This document shows positions 33,068 to 45,075 of a stretch of DNA of 64,000 nt, in pieces (position 1 is the first letter of the stretch; each line of letters starts with the position of its first letter). The notes under the pieces were generated by a model. That model was not told the DNA's origin. It made no database searches and worked only from the letters and a program-made list of their open reading frames with translations. A program made the position numbers and the translations under genes. Location of the stretch: the NCBI GenBank assembly GCA_029990175.1, contig JARKIP010000003.1, positions 3,906,001-3,970,000 of the forward strand. Reading direction: 5' to 3'. The DNA comes from Petunia secreta. Its lineage: Eukaryota; Streptophyta; Magnoliopsida; Solanales; Solanaceae.

Positions 33068-34564
33068 ATGCCACCCCATCAGCACCTCATAACCAATTAC
33101 ATCTTTGTTTCATCACATGAGCTATCTTCTTTCCATTATTTTCTCTATTCTTAGCCTATTTAATTCATCACATTTATTCCATTTATTCCCTAATCTCTCA
33201 CCTCTTAATCAGTACGTCAAAATCTTTTCCTTTTTGTTCTTTCTTTTCCCGTTACTGATTATATGCAATTAGAGTAATTTTATTCCATCATATCCTTTCC
33301 TACTAATTTTGATAACCCTTCAACCCTCTTATTAAAAATTTGAATTTGAAGTTTTGATCAAAACCTTTCAAGTCAAAAAATATATCTTTCCTTCCAAAAT
33401 TACATTCTTTTCTTTTTGGAGCTCTCCTAATTTCCCTCCATCTCCAAACGGCTCTCTCTTCTCATATTCCTATTTATACACTTATGCACGAGTCTTAAAG
33501 AAGAGAGGAAGGATCCCACGACACCCCGCATTTTCTATTCTTCTCCATGATTCTTTACACGCTAAGCCCACATCTTTCTCTTCCCTATCAAATCAGAAAA
33601 CCTTTAACAACTACATACACTTCCTGATATCTTCCACTCCATCATCTAATACACCCCTACACTCTCCTATCAAGGACCAACTTCTCCTTTGCCATATACG
33701 TTGCCCCTCTCCCTTATTCTTGAAAATAATATTCCTCCTCTCATCATCTACCAATCAGTAAACAATTATTTTAGGGTTCAATTACACACACCTAATCTTC
33801 CCATTTTCCCTTTTAATTCTCGAAACATTCATTCTCAAGGACACTCCTTCGTCCTCTCACTCTGATCATGGTCTCACCCCTTTGTAGTCACCTTTTCATT
33901 CATTTACGCTTAGCATCGCAACAGCCTAATGCTACTTTTATCTATTTAGTTTATTACGTCATATTCTATTTGATTTAGTATGTTAAAATTCTAATGAGAT
34001 GTGTGCATAACTTGGTTTATAATTTCATTTATGATATAAAATATGTACTTCAGGTGAATTGCAATTGTCCACACTCAGGGGTGGCGTAAATTTTACTAAC
34101 AATTTCTTTTCTTTTACGAGGTGTTGCTATCTACGGAGATCATCCAGAGTTTGTGGCTTATAGTGATCAGGGCCATCATCCCTCTTGATATTTGACCCTT
34201 GCCTCTGTCAACTAATGTGTACATGCAGTTGTTGAACCCCTTTCGATTTTAAGGGTTTCAGATTCACAACTAGGCCATTGATCTATTTTTGAGGGCTTAT
34301 TTGTCCCTATTGTGCCCAGTTAACTTTTATTAAGTTTTGAAATTTATATTTATGGCCAATGATATGAGGCCTTTTAGGCGATGACGATGCATATCACTTT
34401 GCAAAGTAAGCGATAGCGGAGTAGTGTGATTGGAGGTGCTTGGCATGGCAACACGACCGGCTCCGTATTTGCAGCCGTACCGATATCCCTAACCTTTGGT
34501 TGATGCAATACATATTCTGAGCCTAAACTTTTATAAAATCTCTTTCCTCTTTATTTTAAACTAC

Positions 34565-34567
34565 TAC

Positions 34568-34610
<43 letters not shown>

Positions 34611-34801
34611 GTTATTGTTATTATTATTATTATTATTATTAGTTTTTACTAATTTATTTTCTTTATATTTTGCAAGGTACATCGTGGTAGAATTATGAAA
34701 AGACAACACTTTTTATAAAAATCCTTTTTCATTTATTTTTTAATTATTATTATTATTATTATTATTATCATTATTATTAACATCATTATTATAAATATTA
34801 A

Positions 34802-34858
<57 letters not shown>

Positions 34859-34860
34859 CA
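34565..34860 (+). repeat. (ATT)n microsatellite tracts in Ogre LTR
   Basis: Two tracts of ATT/TTA trinucleotide repeats (about 34565-34640 and 34745-34860) are separated by a unique block. The corresponding tracts in the 3' LTR at 49795-49975 differ in length. Confidence 0.9.
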
Positions 34861-35394
34861 ATTACTTCTTCATTATTATTTTTACTAACTTATTTTTTAT
34901 ATATTCTTCGCGAGGCACATTTGGATGAGTAAATCTCGAATACTACACCCACGAGAACACCTTTCTTAATTACATTATTTTTATTTAATCATTATTATTT
35001 TATTTTGATATACTAACTAATTTGTTGCATTTTGCTAGGTACAATTCTCTAAGGAAGGCGAATTAGTAGAAAAGAACCTTTCTTGTTTAAATTTAATTTA
35101 GCTTGTACATTGCTTAGTTTTAGTTTGAATCCCAATATAAAGTCCGGCCGGTAACCATATTTGGTGGAGCCTGAGAGGTGCCTAACCCCTTCCTCTAGGG
35201 TTAACTTGAACCCTTACCTAGATTTCTGGTTCGTAGACTAAGTTTCAGAGTTAATTATAAAATTAGCTACAAATAAAATAGGTGCCCTAATACGCCTAGA
35301 ATAATTTATTAGGTGGCGACTCCAAAACACTAACTCCAAATGAGTTACCCAAGTTAAACACCACTTTACTTGCTAGAAGTAGGGTGCGACAGAA

Positions 35395-35412
35395 TGACGA
35401 CTCCGCTGGGGA
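35395..35412 (+). other. Primer binding site, Ogre type
   Basis: TGACGACTCCGCTGGGGA lies three bases after the LTR end. It matches the PBS I know from Ogre elements (tRNA-Arg, as I recall) except for A in place of G at the third position. The tRNA identity is from memory. Confidence 0.7.
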
Positions 35413-36445
35413 TATCAAGGTTCAAACCATAACGGACTTTAAATTGGGATTCTTTATTTGCTTTATTTTCTTGTCATTTATTTTGATACTAACTTTTCTT
35501 CCATTCCTTTTTTGCAGGGTTAAGGTTTATTTTTGAAGTTTTCAAATTTTGGTGTTTTATTCTTTAATTGTTTAGTTATATTTTATTTATAATAGTTTTT
35601 GTCTCGCACTTCCCCACTCCTGGGAAACGACACTTTGCACACACATGGGCGATTACGTGGATCCCACGGTCGCTTCACCATAAAAAACTTTTTAGGAGGG
35701 ATATTTTGGAATATAGTTGGCCCGTGGCACAACCAACAATTTCAAATGGTCCCACTCCTGAGTCTTCCGCTTGGGAGGATAATAAAACTCGGTCTAGCCA
35801 ACTTCATTCTTTAGTAGCAATGCTAGGAATCATGCATCATAACATATCATTAGTCGATTTGTTCTCAAGTCCAATAGGCCAACTTGTTCAAACAAACTGA
35901 ACTGGTTTTTGGCCTTAAAAAGTGTTAAACATGATTTATTGGTATATACTTAAAGGATTGAACGTGCAAATGTAGAGCGTTTATGGGAATTATTCTGCAT
36001 TCAATGCCATTCAAAGGCACAAATGGTAACCGAAAAGGCATCAAAGCTGAAATTGAATCAGAAACGACTATTTATTCCTAAGCGGTTGGAATCATTCTGT
36101 ATTCAATGCTATTCAAACGCGCAAAAGGTAACCGAAAAAGCATTAAAGACCCAATTTGAAGCAGAAATGACCGTTTGATGGACATGATGACACATAATGC
36201 ACATTTATCCTTTAGGCATTATTTATAAAGACTGGCCATCGGTGGTTTGTTAAAAGTCCATAGCATTTTCCTTCTAAAGTGTCTAAAGGGTTCTCAACTC
36301 ATAACGACACATCTCTTCATATCCTCTGTTGCATTGTTTTCAAAAGCTTGTGCTACACGCTGATCATTTTGCTCACAATAAAGCAAATCTTAGGCATCCT
36401 TTCTTTTTCCTTTTTCGTATTACCCTCCACCTCTTCTAAAAGATC
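35413..36445 (+). other. Ogre leader between PBS and ORF1
   Basis: About 1 kb without a recognisable domain. A diverged block containing GGAATTATTCTGCATTCAATG is repeated near 35987 and 36088 (second copy with CATTCTGTATTCAATGC), followed by similar GGTAACCGAAAAGGCAT words. The open frame at 35568-35900 has no family resemblance that I can name. Confidence 0.5.
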
Positions 36446-38059
36446 ATGGCCACTAGGACATTTGACATGGTTGTTGAAGTCCCTCAGTTACTCAGAGATT
36501 GGTGGGGAAACCTAAGCATATATCAACAAGACCGAGTTAAAGTGGTGTTGGGGAACTTGATTTCACTAATGGAGCACACGACAATGAAAGGAATAGTAGA
36601 AGCAACAGTACACTATTGGGATGCAGACCGAGCAGTTTTTCACTTTGGGAGTGTAGAGTTGACACCATTACTGGAAGAAATTGGCGGGTTAACTCGATTA
36701 CCATTGGAAAGTGATGAGGTATTGATGCCTGAGAACATTGCACCCGAGGGTTTCTTCGAAATGGTAGGGTTTAAGCCCAAGTTATGCACAGACAGTATAA
36801 GGCCGTCGGAAATTTCTCTGACTTCCCTCTACATCAAATTTGGATATGGAGAACCATTTCAAGAAGCCGAAGACTATTTCAACATTAACCAGGCAGATTG
36901 GCAAGAGCGAAGGGTACTTGCTTTTGTCACCATCTTTTTAGGGGTTGTCGTGTTTCCACAACACAAAGGACGAGTTGATGTTTTTATGGTATCAATTGTC
37001 GACGCCTTACTCAAGGACCTCAACAAGAAATACACTTTGGTACCGATGATTGTTGCAGAAACGTACCGAGCTTTAGAAAGATGCAAGAAAGGTGCTAGCT
37101 TTTTCGAAGGTTGTAATTTACTCCTACAAATTTGGTTGATGGAACATTTGCAAAAGATTAACAACATAGACCAGGCCTTCCACCCCATACCAAGAGAGAA
37201 TTACATCTTGATTCATACCGCCCGCATGAACAATGCTCTCGAGAAGTGGGACCAGCCAAACACTACCGAAGGCTGGCACCACAGGCTTTCTCAGTTGACA
37301 TCCGAAAATATACAATGGATGTTTGACTACTTTCCCAGTATCACAGTGATCACACGGTCGGAAGGGGCTTCATTTCTTATCTTGGTTGGGTTCAGAGGAG
37401 TTTACCAATACACTCCTTTAAGAACACTTAGACAAGCAGGGAGAAAGTAGATTGTACCCCAAATCGCAAACATCAGAAGTTTTAAAGCAGATATTGTCGG
37501 GGGAGTAATACCATTCAAAGACAAGATATTAGAACTTTGGAAAGAAATGCGACAAATGGGATTTGAGACTACGGGACAGGTTTGATGCAGGCTATGATGA
37601 AGATTATCCAGACTGGCTGAGGAAAGACATAGCAAAGGCAGTTCAACCACGAGCAACAAGAAAAAGGAAAAAAATGCTGATGAATTAGAATCCGAGTGCA
37701 AGAGGCTACGCAAACAACTGGCAAAGTCACGAGAGAGAATATCAAAGAAGCAAAGTTTGGTCGAAGCAAAGGACAAAGAAAAAGACAAATGGCGCAATAA
37801 GGCGGAACTCCTGACAAAACGCATAGAGTCTATCGGTGTATGGACTAGCGAAGGAATGTACTCTGTGGCTGACAAAGGAATAGAAGAGAAAGGAAGAAAG
37901 GCTTGGGAAATATTGAAGAATTTCACATTTGACATATCCCGGCTCTTGACTGATACAGACAATATCATCTTCCAAGGATACTCGTCAGGGGCAAGTTCAT
38001 CCAATGAAGATTCGTCCGACGAGGAAGAAGATGAATCTTCTAAGGATGGATCAACATGA
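36446..38059 (+). pseudogene. Ogre ORF1-type protein, broken
   Basis: ATG at 36446 opens 334 codons (MATRTFDMVVEVPQLLRDWW). The globular part has HFGSVELTPLLEEIGGLTRL and WHHRLSQLTSENIQWMFDYF, which I associate with the ORF1 protein of Ogre elements (I recall a DUF7745 label). Its biochemical role is unknown. TAG at 37448-37450 interrupts the frame. The same frame continues for about 40 codons to TGA near 37585. After frameshifts a Lys/Glu-rich, coiled-coil-like segment follows (ELESECKRLRKQLAKSRERI), then from 37757 a tail ending in an acidic Ser/Asp/Glu cluster at 38059. It is the only coding unit left in this element. The N-terminal two thirds are well preserved, unlike typical neutral decay of the neighbours. 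Confidence 0.8.
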
Positions 38060-39171
38060 AGAATGCTCGCTCAGGCCATGATCTGATTTCCTAGCAATGT
38101 TTAGTCTATTCCTTCTCTTACATTGTTTCAATATCAACCATTGTAATAAAGACCAATGTTTGATAAATGCAAATTCTCTTTTAGACTCCGTATTTTATAG
38201 CAAATGAAATGATACATGTGGCACAAAGCACTTATCAAATCATCGTGCGTAAAACGACCCTTCATATTATAGAATGCATTTCTTATTTGATATGTGTGCA
38301 TTGCGTGAATTTGCTTGTTTGCTCTAGGTCTCTTTCTACCTAAGTCAATCCCTTCCCAAATCTAATCTCCTACTGAGGCACCTCATCTCCCTACTCTATG
38401 TCCAAATTCTGATATCTAAAATCTTTCACATGTCCAAACTATCTCTAACTCACTAACGAACTCAAAACCTATTATCCAAAGGTTGGGTTAAGTCGAATAC
38501 CAAGGCAAAAGATATTTTCTATTGCACAACACAGTCTATTCCTTACACAACATCTTTACCACTTTGCATTGACACCAACTCCTCATTTCCCGTTTGAACA
38601 AGCATCGGTCGTTTGACCAAAATCCTTGACTTGTCGGCCACATAAAGCACTCAGGCAATCTCTTGTGATACATGTGCATTCTATCACAACCTCCAAATTC
38701 AAGCGCTATTTCATCATCTGCGGTCTAGGCATTCTCTTAAGCTTATGTGTCATTATTGCTTCAAGCCTTTTGTTAAATGTGCCCACACAGTTTTAAGCAT
38801 TTCCCTGCTTTGTTACGGTTGCTTCGTAATTGAACACCGAAGTTGGTCAAGAATTTGCATTTAGGAAGCCGAAATGGCAATCCAAGCTGAAAACACCTTC
38901 CTCTGCAACAAAGTCCTTTGGACCACCAGCATATATGACACCAAGAGCATTCAGAAAATTCCATTTCCATAAAATTTACATGAAAGTCACAGCAAAGAAA
39001 TCATATCACTATACGACCGAGCTCACAACCTCACACTGCACCCAACTTATACAATAAAAAACCTCACATCTGTCAAGACTTTCAACAACAACCTCAGCAG
39101 GCTCAACACAATCAAGGATAGACCAAAATGACGAAACCTCATGCCTTTACTCTTTTAGCTTGGCCAAAACT
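38060..39171 (+). other. Ogre spacer downstream of ORF1
   Basis: No conserved coding sequence. In Ogre elements gag-pol would follow ORF1, but none of its motifs appear before the Athila-like LTR at 39172. Short open frames here (for example 38830-39057) have no domain. Confidence 0.5.
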
Positions 39172-40507
39172 TGTTGCTCCCAACGCACACGCAAGTATAC
39201 GTGGTCGACAAGTAATAAAATGATAAGTAGAGTATCGTTCCCACGAGGACTATTCAGACTGGACTCCTAACAAACAATTTCTTAACAACTACTCAGAGAT
39301 CTTTTTCCAATAGTGAGGATTTTAACAGTAATTAAAATGGTAGAAATTCAGTCAAATAATGGTGCAAACTTTGGCTGTAAACAATATTAAAGAGACGGTC
39401 CAGAGTCAGAGTTACGAACAATCCAGTTGAGTTTTCCAATTGATTCCACTTCTGGAATCCTGGATTACTAACTAACAGATTAAATGTACCCATGAAAACC
39501 TTTCGATTCTTCCCGGTCTATGCAGGCTACTCCAAACCCTATATGTCTATGGGTTGAATCTCGTGCACGCATTAACGAATTCTGTAATTAGTTAAGCTAA
39601 GCGAGCAAGTATATGTCTATCCTACTCACAAATTGGCTCCCCGATGCCCGAGGTCACAATCTAGCCCTACTCTTTCTTATTGCATTCATAAATTCCCTCT
39701 TTCGAGTTAAATCTAAGAACCATAGATAATGCCTAATTATCGGGCCCTGACAATTAAACAAGTGAAATCAAGAAAGAATAAGCAACCCGTTATGGGATAC
39801 AATATATGGAATTCAATCTTCAAACATAAACCTTCATGAAACACTCTAACCCTAGAACGTACGAATTAGCCACGCATACTCATAATCACAAGACAATGAT
39901 TTGATGAAATAATGAAATAATGATGTAATAAATTAATGAAAGGAAGAAAAACCCTTGTTCAAGATGTTATGAGCTCTCCAATTTGCTCCAAAGTCTGAAC
40001 TCCCTTCAAAAACTAAGTAGAAGAGTATTTATAATGTTTACAAAAGCCTAGCAATTAGTTACGCCTAAGCCTAGACGAAATAGGACTTCCAAAACCGCTC
40101 CAGGGGCGCTATAGCTGGCGCCCCGCGCCTCAAACCGCGCTCAACAAGTCAGAGTCCGTCGAATGTCGCACGCAACGGCCATGCCCCGCGCCCCAAAACA
40201 CGCCAGAAAAGTGGGCGCTATTGGTGGCGCGCCACGCCTGGAACCGCGCCAGGCTATTTTCCTGCTTTCGTCGTTTGCAGCTAGCTTCGTTCCGTGTCTT
40301 CGCGTGCTCGATCCAATCCTCAATCCAAATTCAATCTTTTTTTGCTCGATTATGCTCTTTAAAGCTTTAATTGCACTTCATAACAACCTACAACCATACG
40401 ACATAAAATTAGTGCAAAATCACATTCATCAACTAGAAAACGTGCGAATAAAGTATCCAAACATGAGGTAATATTAAGGAAATATAGGCATAAAATATCA
40501 AACATCA
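39172..40507 (-). repeat. 3' LTR of Athila/Tat-like element
   Basis: The plus strand begins TGTTGCTCCC and ends AACATCA, so the minus-strand LTR starts TGATGTTTG and ends GGGAGCAACA. It is 1336 bp and is paired with 43729-45075. The main differences are single bases plus small indels, such as 11 bases absent near 39330. Confidence 0.93.
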
Positions 40508-40522
40508 CCACCCCACACTTGA
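40508..40522 (-). other. Polypurine tract of Athila/Tat-like element
   Basis: The minus strand reads TCAAGTGTGGGGTGG directly before the LTR start at 40507. Similar AAGTGTGGGGTG words recur in the interior at 42241-42253 and 42443-42455. Confidence 0.85.
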
Positions 40523-42621
40523 ACCTTTGCTCGCCCTCGAGCAATTACAAATAACTTCCCACCAAGGTAGAATAGGTCTGCTTATGACTATGGTTGAATA
40601 CCGACAATTGAACAAATGCATACATGACTACTATGGGTCCAACAAACATGCCAACAATATATCAATCCTCAAACATGAGAACAACCACTCCGAGATAACT
40701 TAAATGCACAAACTCGACTCACTGCAACCATGCCCCCACAAAGTCACACCTACCTACTCAACCAAGAAGCCACGACTTCACCTATCTCATGTAAACCGTG
40801 TGCCCTCACCAAAATGAAGCAAGAGAGTGTCCCCCAAATATCACACATAACAATGAATATCAAGAATAGAACGGGGACAATAGCATAGAAAGAATTCACT
40901 CACTCTCATGAAAAGCTCACATGCCACACATGATGTACCATAGGCTTGCCCGTAGTGTAGGACTCTACTAATATAAGCTCACTCCCGTCAGGATTAACTA
41001 GGACTTTAAAGGATTGTAATGTAGGCTAAGGGGCTGGTAGGATACATATGGATAATAGTGACTACCTCCCTAAGCACTTTAATACATCACAATACAATGA
41101 AAGCACACATCTCCTCAAAACCAACAACCACTTCACCCAACCAACAAATTTTTTTCGTCACACTCCTTTTCCACAAAGTAGTATTTTTTTCTTTTAAGCA
41201 CACACTAGCAAGGATGGATATTCTTTTCTCTTTTTTTTTTCTTTTTCAATTCAATTCACTCCAAACCTTGCTAATGTTCTTTTTTCAACTACTTCTCAAG
41301 TTACCACATATCCCCCTCATTGGTTCCACTCAAAAACCTCCAAATACTTCAACCACAAACTCCACAATAATATAAAATTATCAATTAAAGTGCTTAAGGA
41401 GTAAAGCGTCAAAAGAAAGCAATTTAGAACAAGTGGGTAGGCTCACGGTGTGGGTGCCAACAAAAGTTTAAAGAGATCACAACAATCAAGTCCAAGGTGT
41501 ATATAAGGGTAGGCAAATCAAGGTCAAAGGCAAATCCAAGAAGGCCTGTATCATCTCCCGACTAGAGCAAACCTAGAATTTCGCTTTGCACATACACGGG
41601 GAAAGTTCTAGACACAAATATGCAAACATGGAACACAATAGAATATGCCTCACAACACACATTGCACACAGTCCACACAAAATGACTCCATCACAACTCT
41701 CAATCAAGCAAATAGGGTGCAACATGTGGAAATTTAAGCACTAATGCACAAAGGTTCACAACAAAATCAAGTGAGTGGACTCAAGCATCTCAAGGGGGTC
41801 ATTCCATTTTTTTCTAGGCATGCATCACAATTTAAAACCAAAAGACACCACAAATAGCACATGCTCAAGTCTAAGTACATCGGTATCAAACAACTCAAAG
41901 GCACCTAGCATTCCACCTATTTCTTTCGTCTAGGGCCACCTATAACTAACTACTCTAATCCTAAAAAGAAGGACAATAAAAAACTACCCGGTTCAAAGGC
42001 ATCCACGTGGAAAAGAACCGAGGCCATAAGAAAAACCACGGGGTGGATGACTGTACCACTACTAAAACTAAAAAGAAAATCTTTTTGAAATTTTTCATTG
42101 GTTTTCTAATTATTTTTCATTATTTTATATACTATAGCAAGAAACAAATAAAAATAAAGTCAAGTGACAAAAATAAAAATTGCTGAAATTAACTACCTAA
42201 AGGTACAATCATCCATAACCTCAAAATTTTGGAAGTTTCCCACCCCACACTTAAAATCAAGCAATGTCCTCAGTGCGGTAAATAATAAAGTACAAGAGTT
42301 AAGGAACTTCCCTGAACGCTAAACGACCTAGCCTTTGGCGCGAGCAGTGGCACCATCTCCATTACGAACTCACCAAGCGTCCGTAGAGCAAGGGGTACTC
42401 AAACTTCCCCCAACAGGTCATCAATATTAGGCAAGGGTGAGGACACCCCACACTTAAACTCGACATTACATGAACCTACAATCCAAAGAATAACCCAAAG
42501 TAATATATAACCATAAAAATAGTAATTAACAAAAAATAAAAAATAAAAGTAAAGCAAGCAAATTGGGTTGCCTCCCAAGAAGCGCTTGATTTAACGTCGC
42601 AGCACGACGAAGACAACTTCA
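40523..42621 (-). other. Non-coding interior of Athila/Tat-like element
   Basis: About 2.1 kb lie between the ORF and the 3' polypurine tract with no retroelement domain on either strand. It holds a T-rich/A-rich stretch near 41150-41300 and two extra polypurine-tract-like words. The open frame at 41058-41375 looks accidental. Confidence 0.6.
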
Positions 42622-43611
42622 TCACTTTTTCCTCCACCTTGAACTTATGAATTGAATCCCCAATTTTGCCTCAAGCTTACGACTATGGTATTGGGGTGGT
42701 GGCAAAAATACAAAAGAACCAAGTAACCAATGTCGCATTTTACACTTCTTAGCCTTTAAATGAGGGATGTCGTTTTGTTTCCTCGACATCACAAAATTTA
42801 AAATATAGGCACCTTGCTCCTCCTCCCTTGGTTTCTTCATAGGCTCGAGTGGCTCAATTTTCATGTCACCATCCAAACACAATGTTGAAAAATGATTGGA
42901 ATGAGGTCCAATGCGCTTTAATTTAAAAATTGCATTACTTTTGACACCCTCACTTGCACAAACACTAGAGTCCTCAAATATGATGTTTTCTTTTTCCTCA
43001 CTTGACTCTAATGTGATTTCCTCAACTTCGGCGTCATCAACTAATATTAGGTCGAAAGGTAGGAATTCCACTTTTTGCTCCTCAAATTAGTTCCTAAGCT
43101 CTTCTATCTCAAATCTACTATTCACGACAACTGATAATTGGGCATTAGACACCTCAACTATATCACTCAAATTCACCTCCAAGTCGTGAGTAGTCAAGCC
43201 AAATTCGTCGATCTCTTGCCTGAGCAATACCCTTTCTTCCATAAATTGTCTCGTCATATTTGTAAGTTCACTTCTACAATCCCCACATGCTTCTAAAAGG
43301 TTGGCTTGCTCCGTTAGAAAATTTTGGCTCACAACCTGCACTTCTTCATTTCTGTCAGACTCACAAGCATCATTAGAATCATCACAAAAATTATTGGGGG
43401 AAGGAGCATGACACTTAGGACAATCATTCCACCGACCACCACACAATTTACACAAATTCCAATCAAAGGTGGTAGAAAATTCACATAACCAGTCTCGTAG
43501 GGTTGAAAGAGTAGGACAATTTTCCCACAAGTGGTTTCCTCCACAAAGTAGACAAAGATCATCGAAATTTGAGCAACTATCATTCGACCAATTTTTATTA
43601 AAAGATGTCAT
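42622..43611 (-). pseudogene. Single Cys-rich ORF of the non-autonomous element (gag-like?)
   Basis: From ATG at 43611 one frame runs 330 codons to 42622, interrupted by a single TAA at about 43087. The N-terminal part has two zinc-knuckle-like clusters: CLLCGGNHLWENC (CX2CX3HX4C, residues about 20-32) and CKLCGGRWNDCPKC (about 55-70). A predicted coiled-coil segment rich in Glu/Leu follows (about 95-175). After the stop the frame continues with acidic (VDDAEVEEITLESSEEKEN) and then basic sequence. The knuckles suggest RNA binding like a gag nucleocapsid, possibly linking this RNA to particles made by an autonomous partner. I do not recognise the protein family with certainty. Confidence 0.6.
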
Positions 43612-43704
43612 GATAAGACAAGTAACACAATACTAAACTAAACAAAAATTAAACCTGAATAGAAAATAAGTAATCATTCAAAAAGAAATCAGTCAATTAT
43701 TTAG

Positions 43705-43722
43705 TCCCCGGCAACGGCGCCA
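43705..43722 (-). other. Primer binding site, tRNA-Asp type
   Basis: The minus strand reads TGGCGCCGTTGCCGGGGA, the PBS typical of Athila and related Tat elements. It lies six bases inside the LTR end at 43729. Confidence 0.93.
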
Positions 43723-43728
43723 AAAACT

Positions 43729-45075
43729 TGTTGCTCCCAACGCACACGCAAGTATACGTGGTCCACAAGTAATAAAGTGATAAGTAGAGTATCGTTCCCA
43801 CAAGGACTATTCAGACTGGACTCCTAACAAATAATTTCTTTACAACTACTCAGGGATCTTTTTCCAATAGTGAGGATTTTATTAACTAAAGAACAGTAAT
43901 TAAAATGGTAGAAATTCAGACAAACAATGGTGCAAACTTTGGTTGTAAACAATATTAAAGAGACGGTCTAGGGTCAGAGTTACGAACAATCCAGTTGAGT
44001 TTTCCAATTGATTCCAATTCTCGAATCCCGGATTACAAACTAACAGATTAAATGTACCCATGAAAACCTTTCGATTCTTCACGGTCTATGCATGCTACTC
44101 CAACCCCTATATGTCTATGGGTTGAATCCCGTGCACGCATTAACGAATTCTGTAATTAGTTAAGCTAGGCGAGCAAGTATATGTCTATCCTACTCAGAAA
44201 TTGGTTCCCCGATGCCCGAGGTCACAATCTAGCCCTACTCTTTCTTATTGCGTTCATAAATTCCCTCTTTCGAGTTCAATCTAAGAACCATAGATAATGC
44301 CTAATTATCGGGCCCTGACAATTAAACAAGTGAAATCAAGAAAGAATATGCAACCCGTTATGGGATACAATATATGGAATTCAATCTTCAAACATAAACC
44401 TTCATGAAACACTCTAACCCTAGAAAGTTCGAATTAGCCACGCATACTCATAATCACAAGACAATGATTTGATGAAATAATGAAATAATGATGTAATAAA
44501 TTAATGGAAGGAAGAAAAACCCTTGTTCAAGATGTTATGAGCTCTCCAATTTGCTCCAAAGTCTGAACTCCCTTCAAAAACTAAGTAGAAGAGTATTTAT
44601 AATGTTTACAAAAGCCTAGCAATTAGTTACGCCTAAGCCTAGACGAAATAGGACTTCCAAAACTGCTACAGGGGCGCTATAGCTGGCGCTCCGCGCCTCA
44701 AACTGCGCGCGACAAGTTAGAGTTCGTCGAATCTCGCACGCAACGGCCATGCCCCGCGCCCCAAAACGGGCCAGAAAAGTGGGCGCTATAGGTTGCGCGC
44801 CGCTCCTGGAACCGCGCCAGGCTATTTTCCTGCTTTCGTCGTTTGCAGCTTGCTTCGTTCCGTGCCTTCGCGTGCTCGATCCAATCCTCAATCCAAATTC
44901 AATCTTTTCTTGCTTGATTATGCTCTTTAAAGCTTCAATTGCACTTCATAACAACCTACAATCATACAACATAAAATCAGTGCAAAATCACATTCATCAA
45001 CTAGAAAACGTGCGAATAAAGTATCCAAACGTGAGGAAATATTAAGGAAATATAGGCATAAAATTACAAGCATCA
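43729..45075 (-). repeat. 5' LTR of Athila/Tat-like element
   Basis: 1347 bp, paired with 39172-40507. Minus-strand ends are TGATGCTTG at 45075 and GGGAGCAACA at 43729. Confidence 0.93.

Larger units (their letters stand above)
32133..35391 (+). repeat. 5' LTR of Ogre-like element
   Basis: It starts TGTTGACACCCAATTTTG and ends GGGTGCGACA. Without the inserted element at 32599-33058 it is about 2.8 kb. It contains long (ATT)n tracts (34565-34640 and 34745-34860) and a TATA-like TATTTATA at 33471-33478. An open frame at 33354-33761 also occurs in the 3' LTR, but only because the LTRs are copies. Confidence 0.92.
39172..45075 (-). mobile_element. Non-autonomous Athila/Tat-like LTR retrotransposon nested in the Ogre-like element
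   Basis: Two LTRs (39172-40507 and 43729-45075) flank a 3.2-kb interior. The PBS at 43705-43722 on the minus strand is a perfect tRNA-Asp type. The polypurine tract is at 40508-40522. The interior has one ORF of about 330 codons with Cys-rich knuckles and no pol domain. LTR identity looks high (about 95 percent by eye), so it is younger than its host. No clear 5-bp target duplication is seen: AAACT lies before 39172 and GATAC after 45075. Confidence 0.88.

Noticed and set aside
33354..33761. 135-codon open frame in the Ogre 5' LTR, nearly identical to one at 48590-48958
   Set aside because: The similarity is explained by the two LTRs being copies. Low-complexity Ser/Phe-rich peptide in U3/R with no domain.
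43705..43722. tRNA gene fragment (tRNA-Asp 3' end)
   Set aside because: It is only 18 bases and positioned as the primer binding site of an LTR element. No tRNA body is present.
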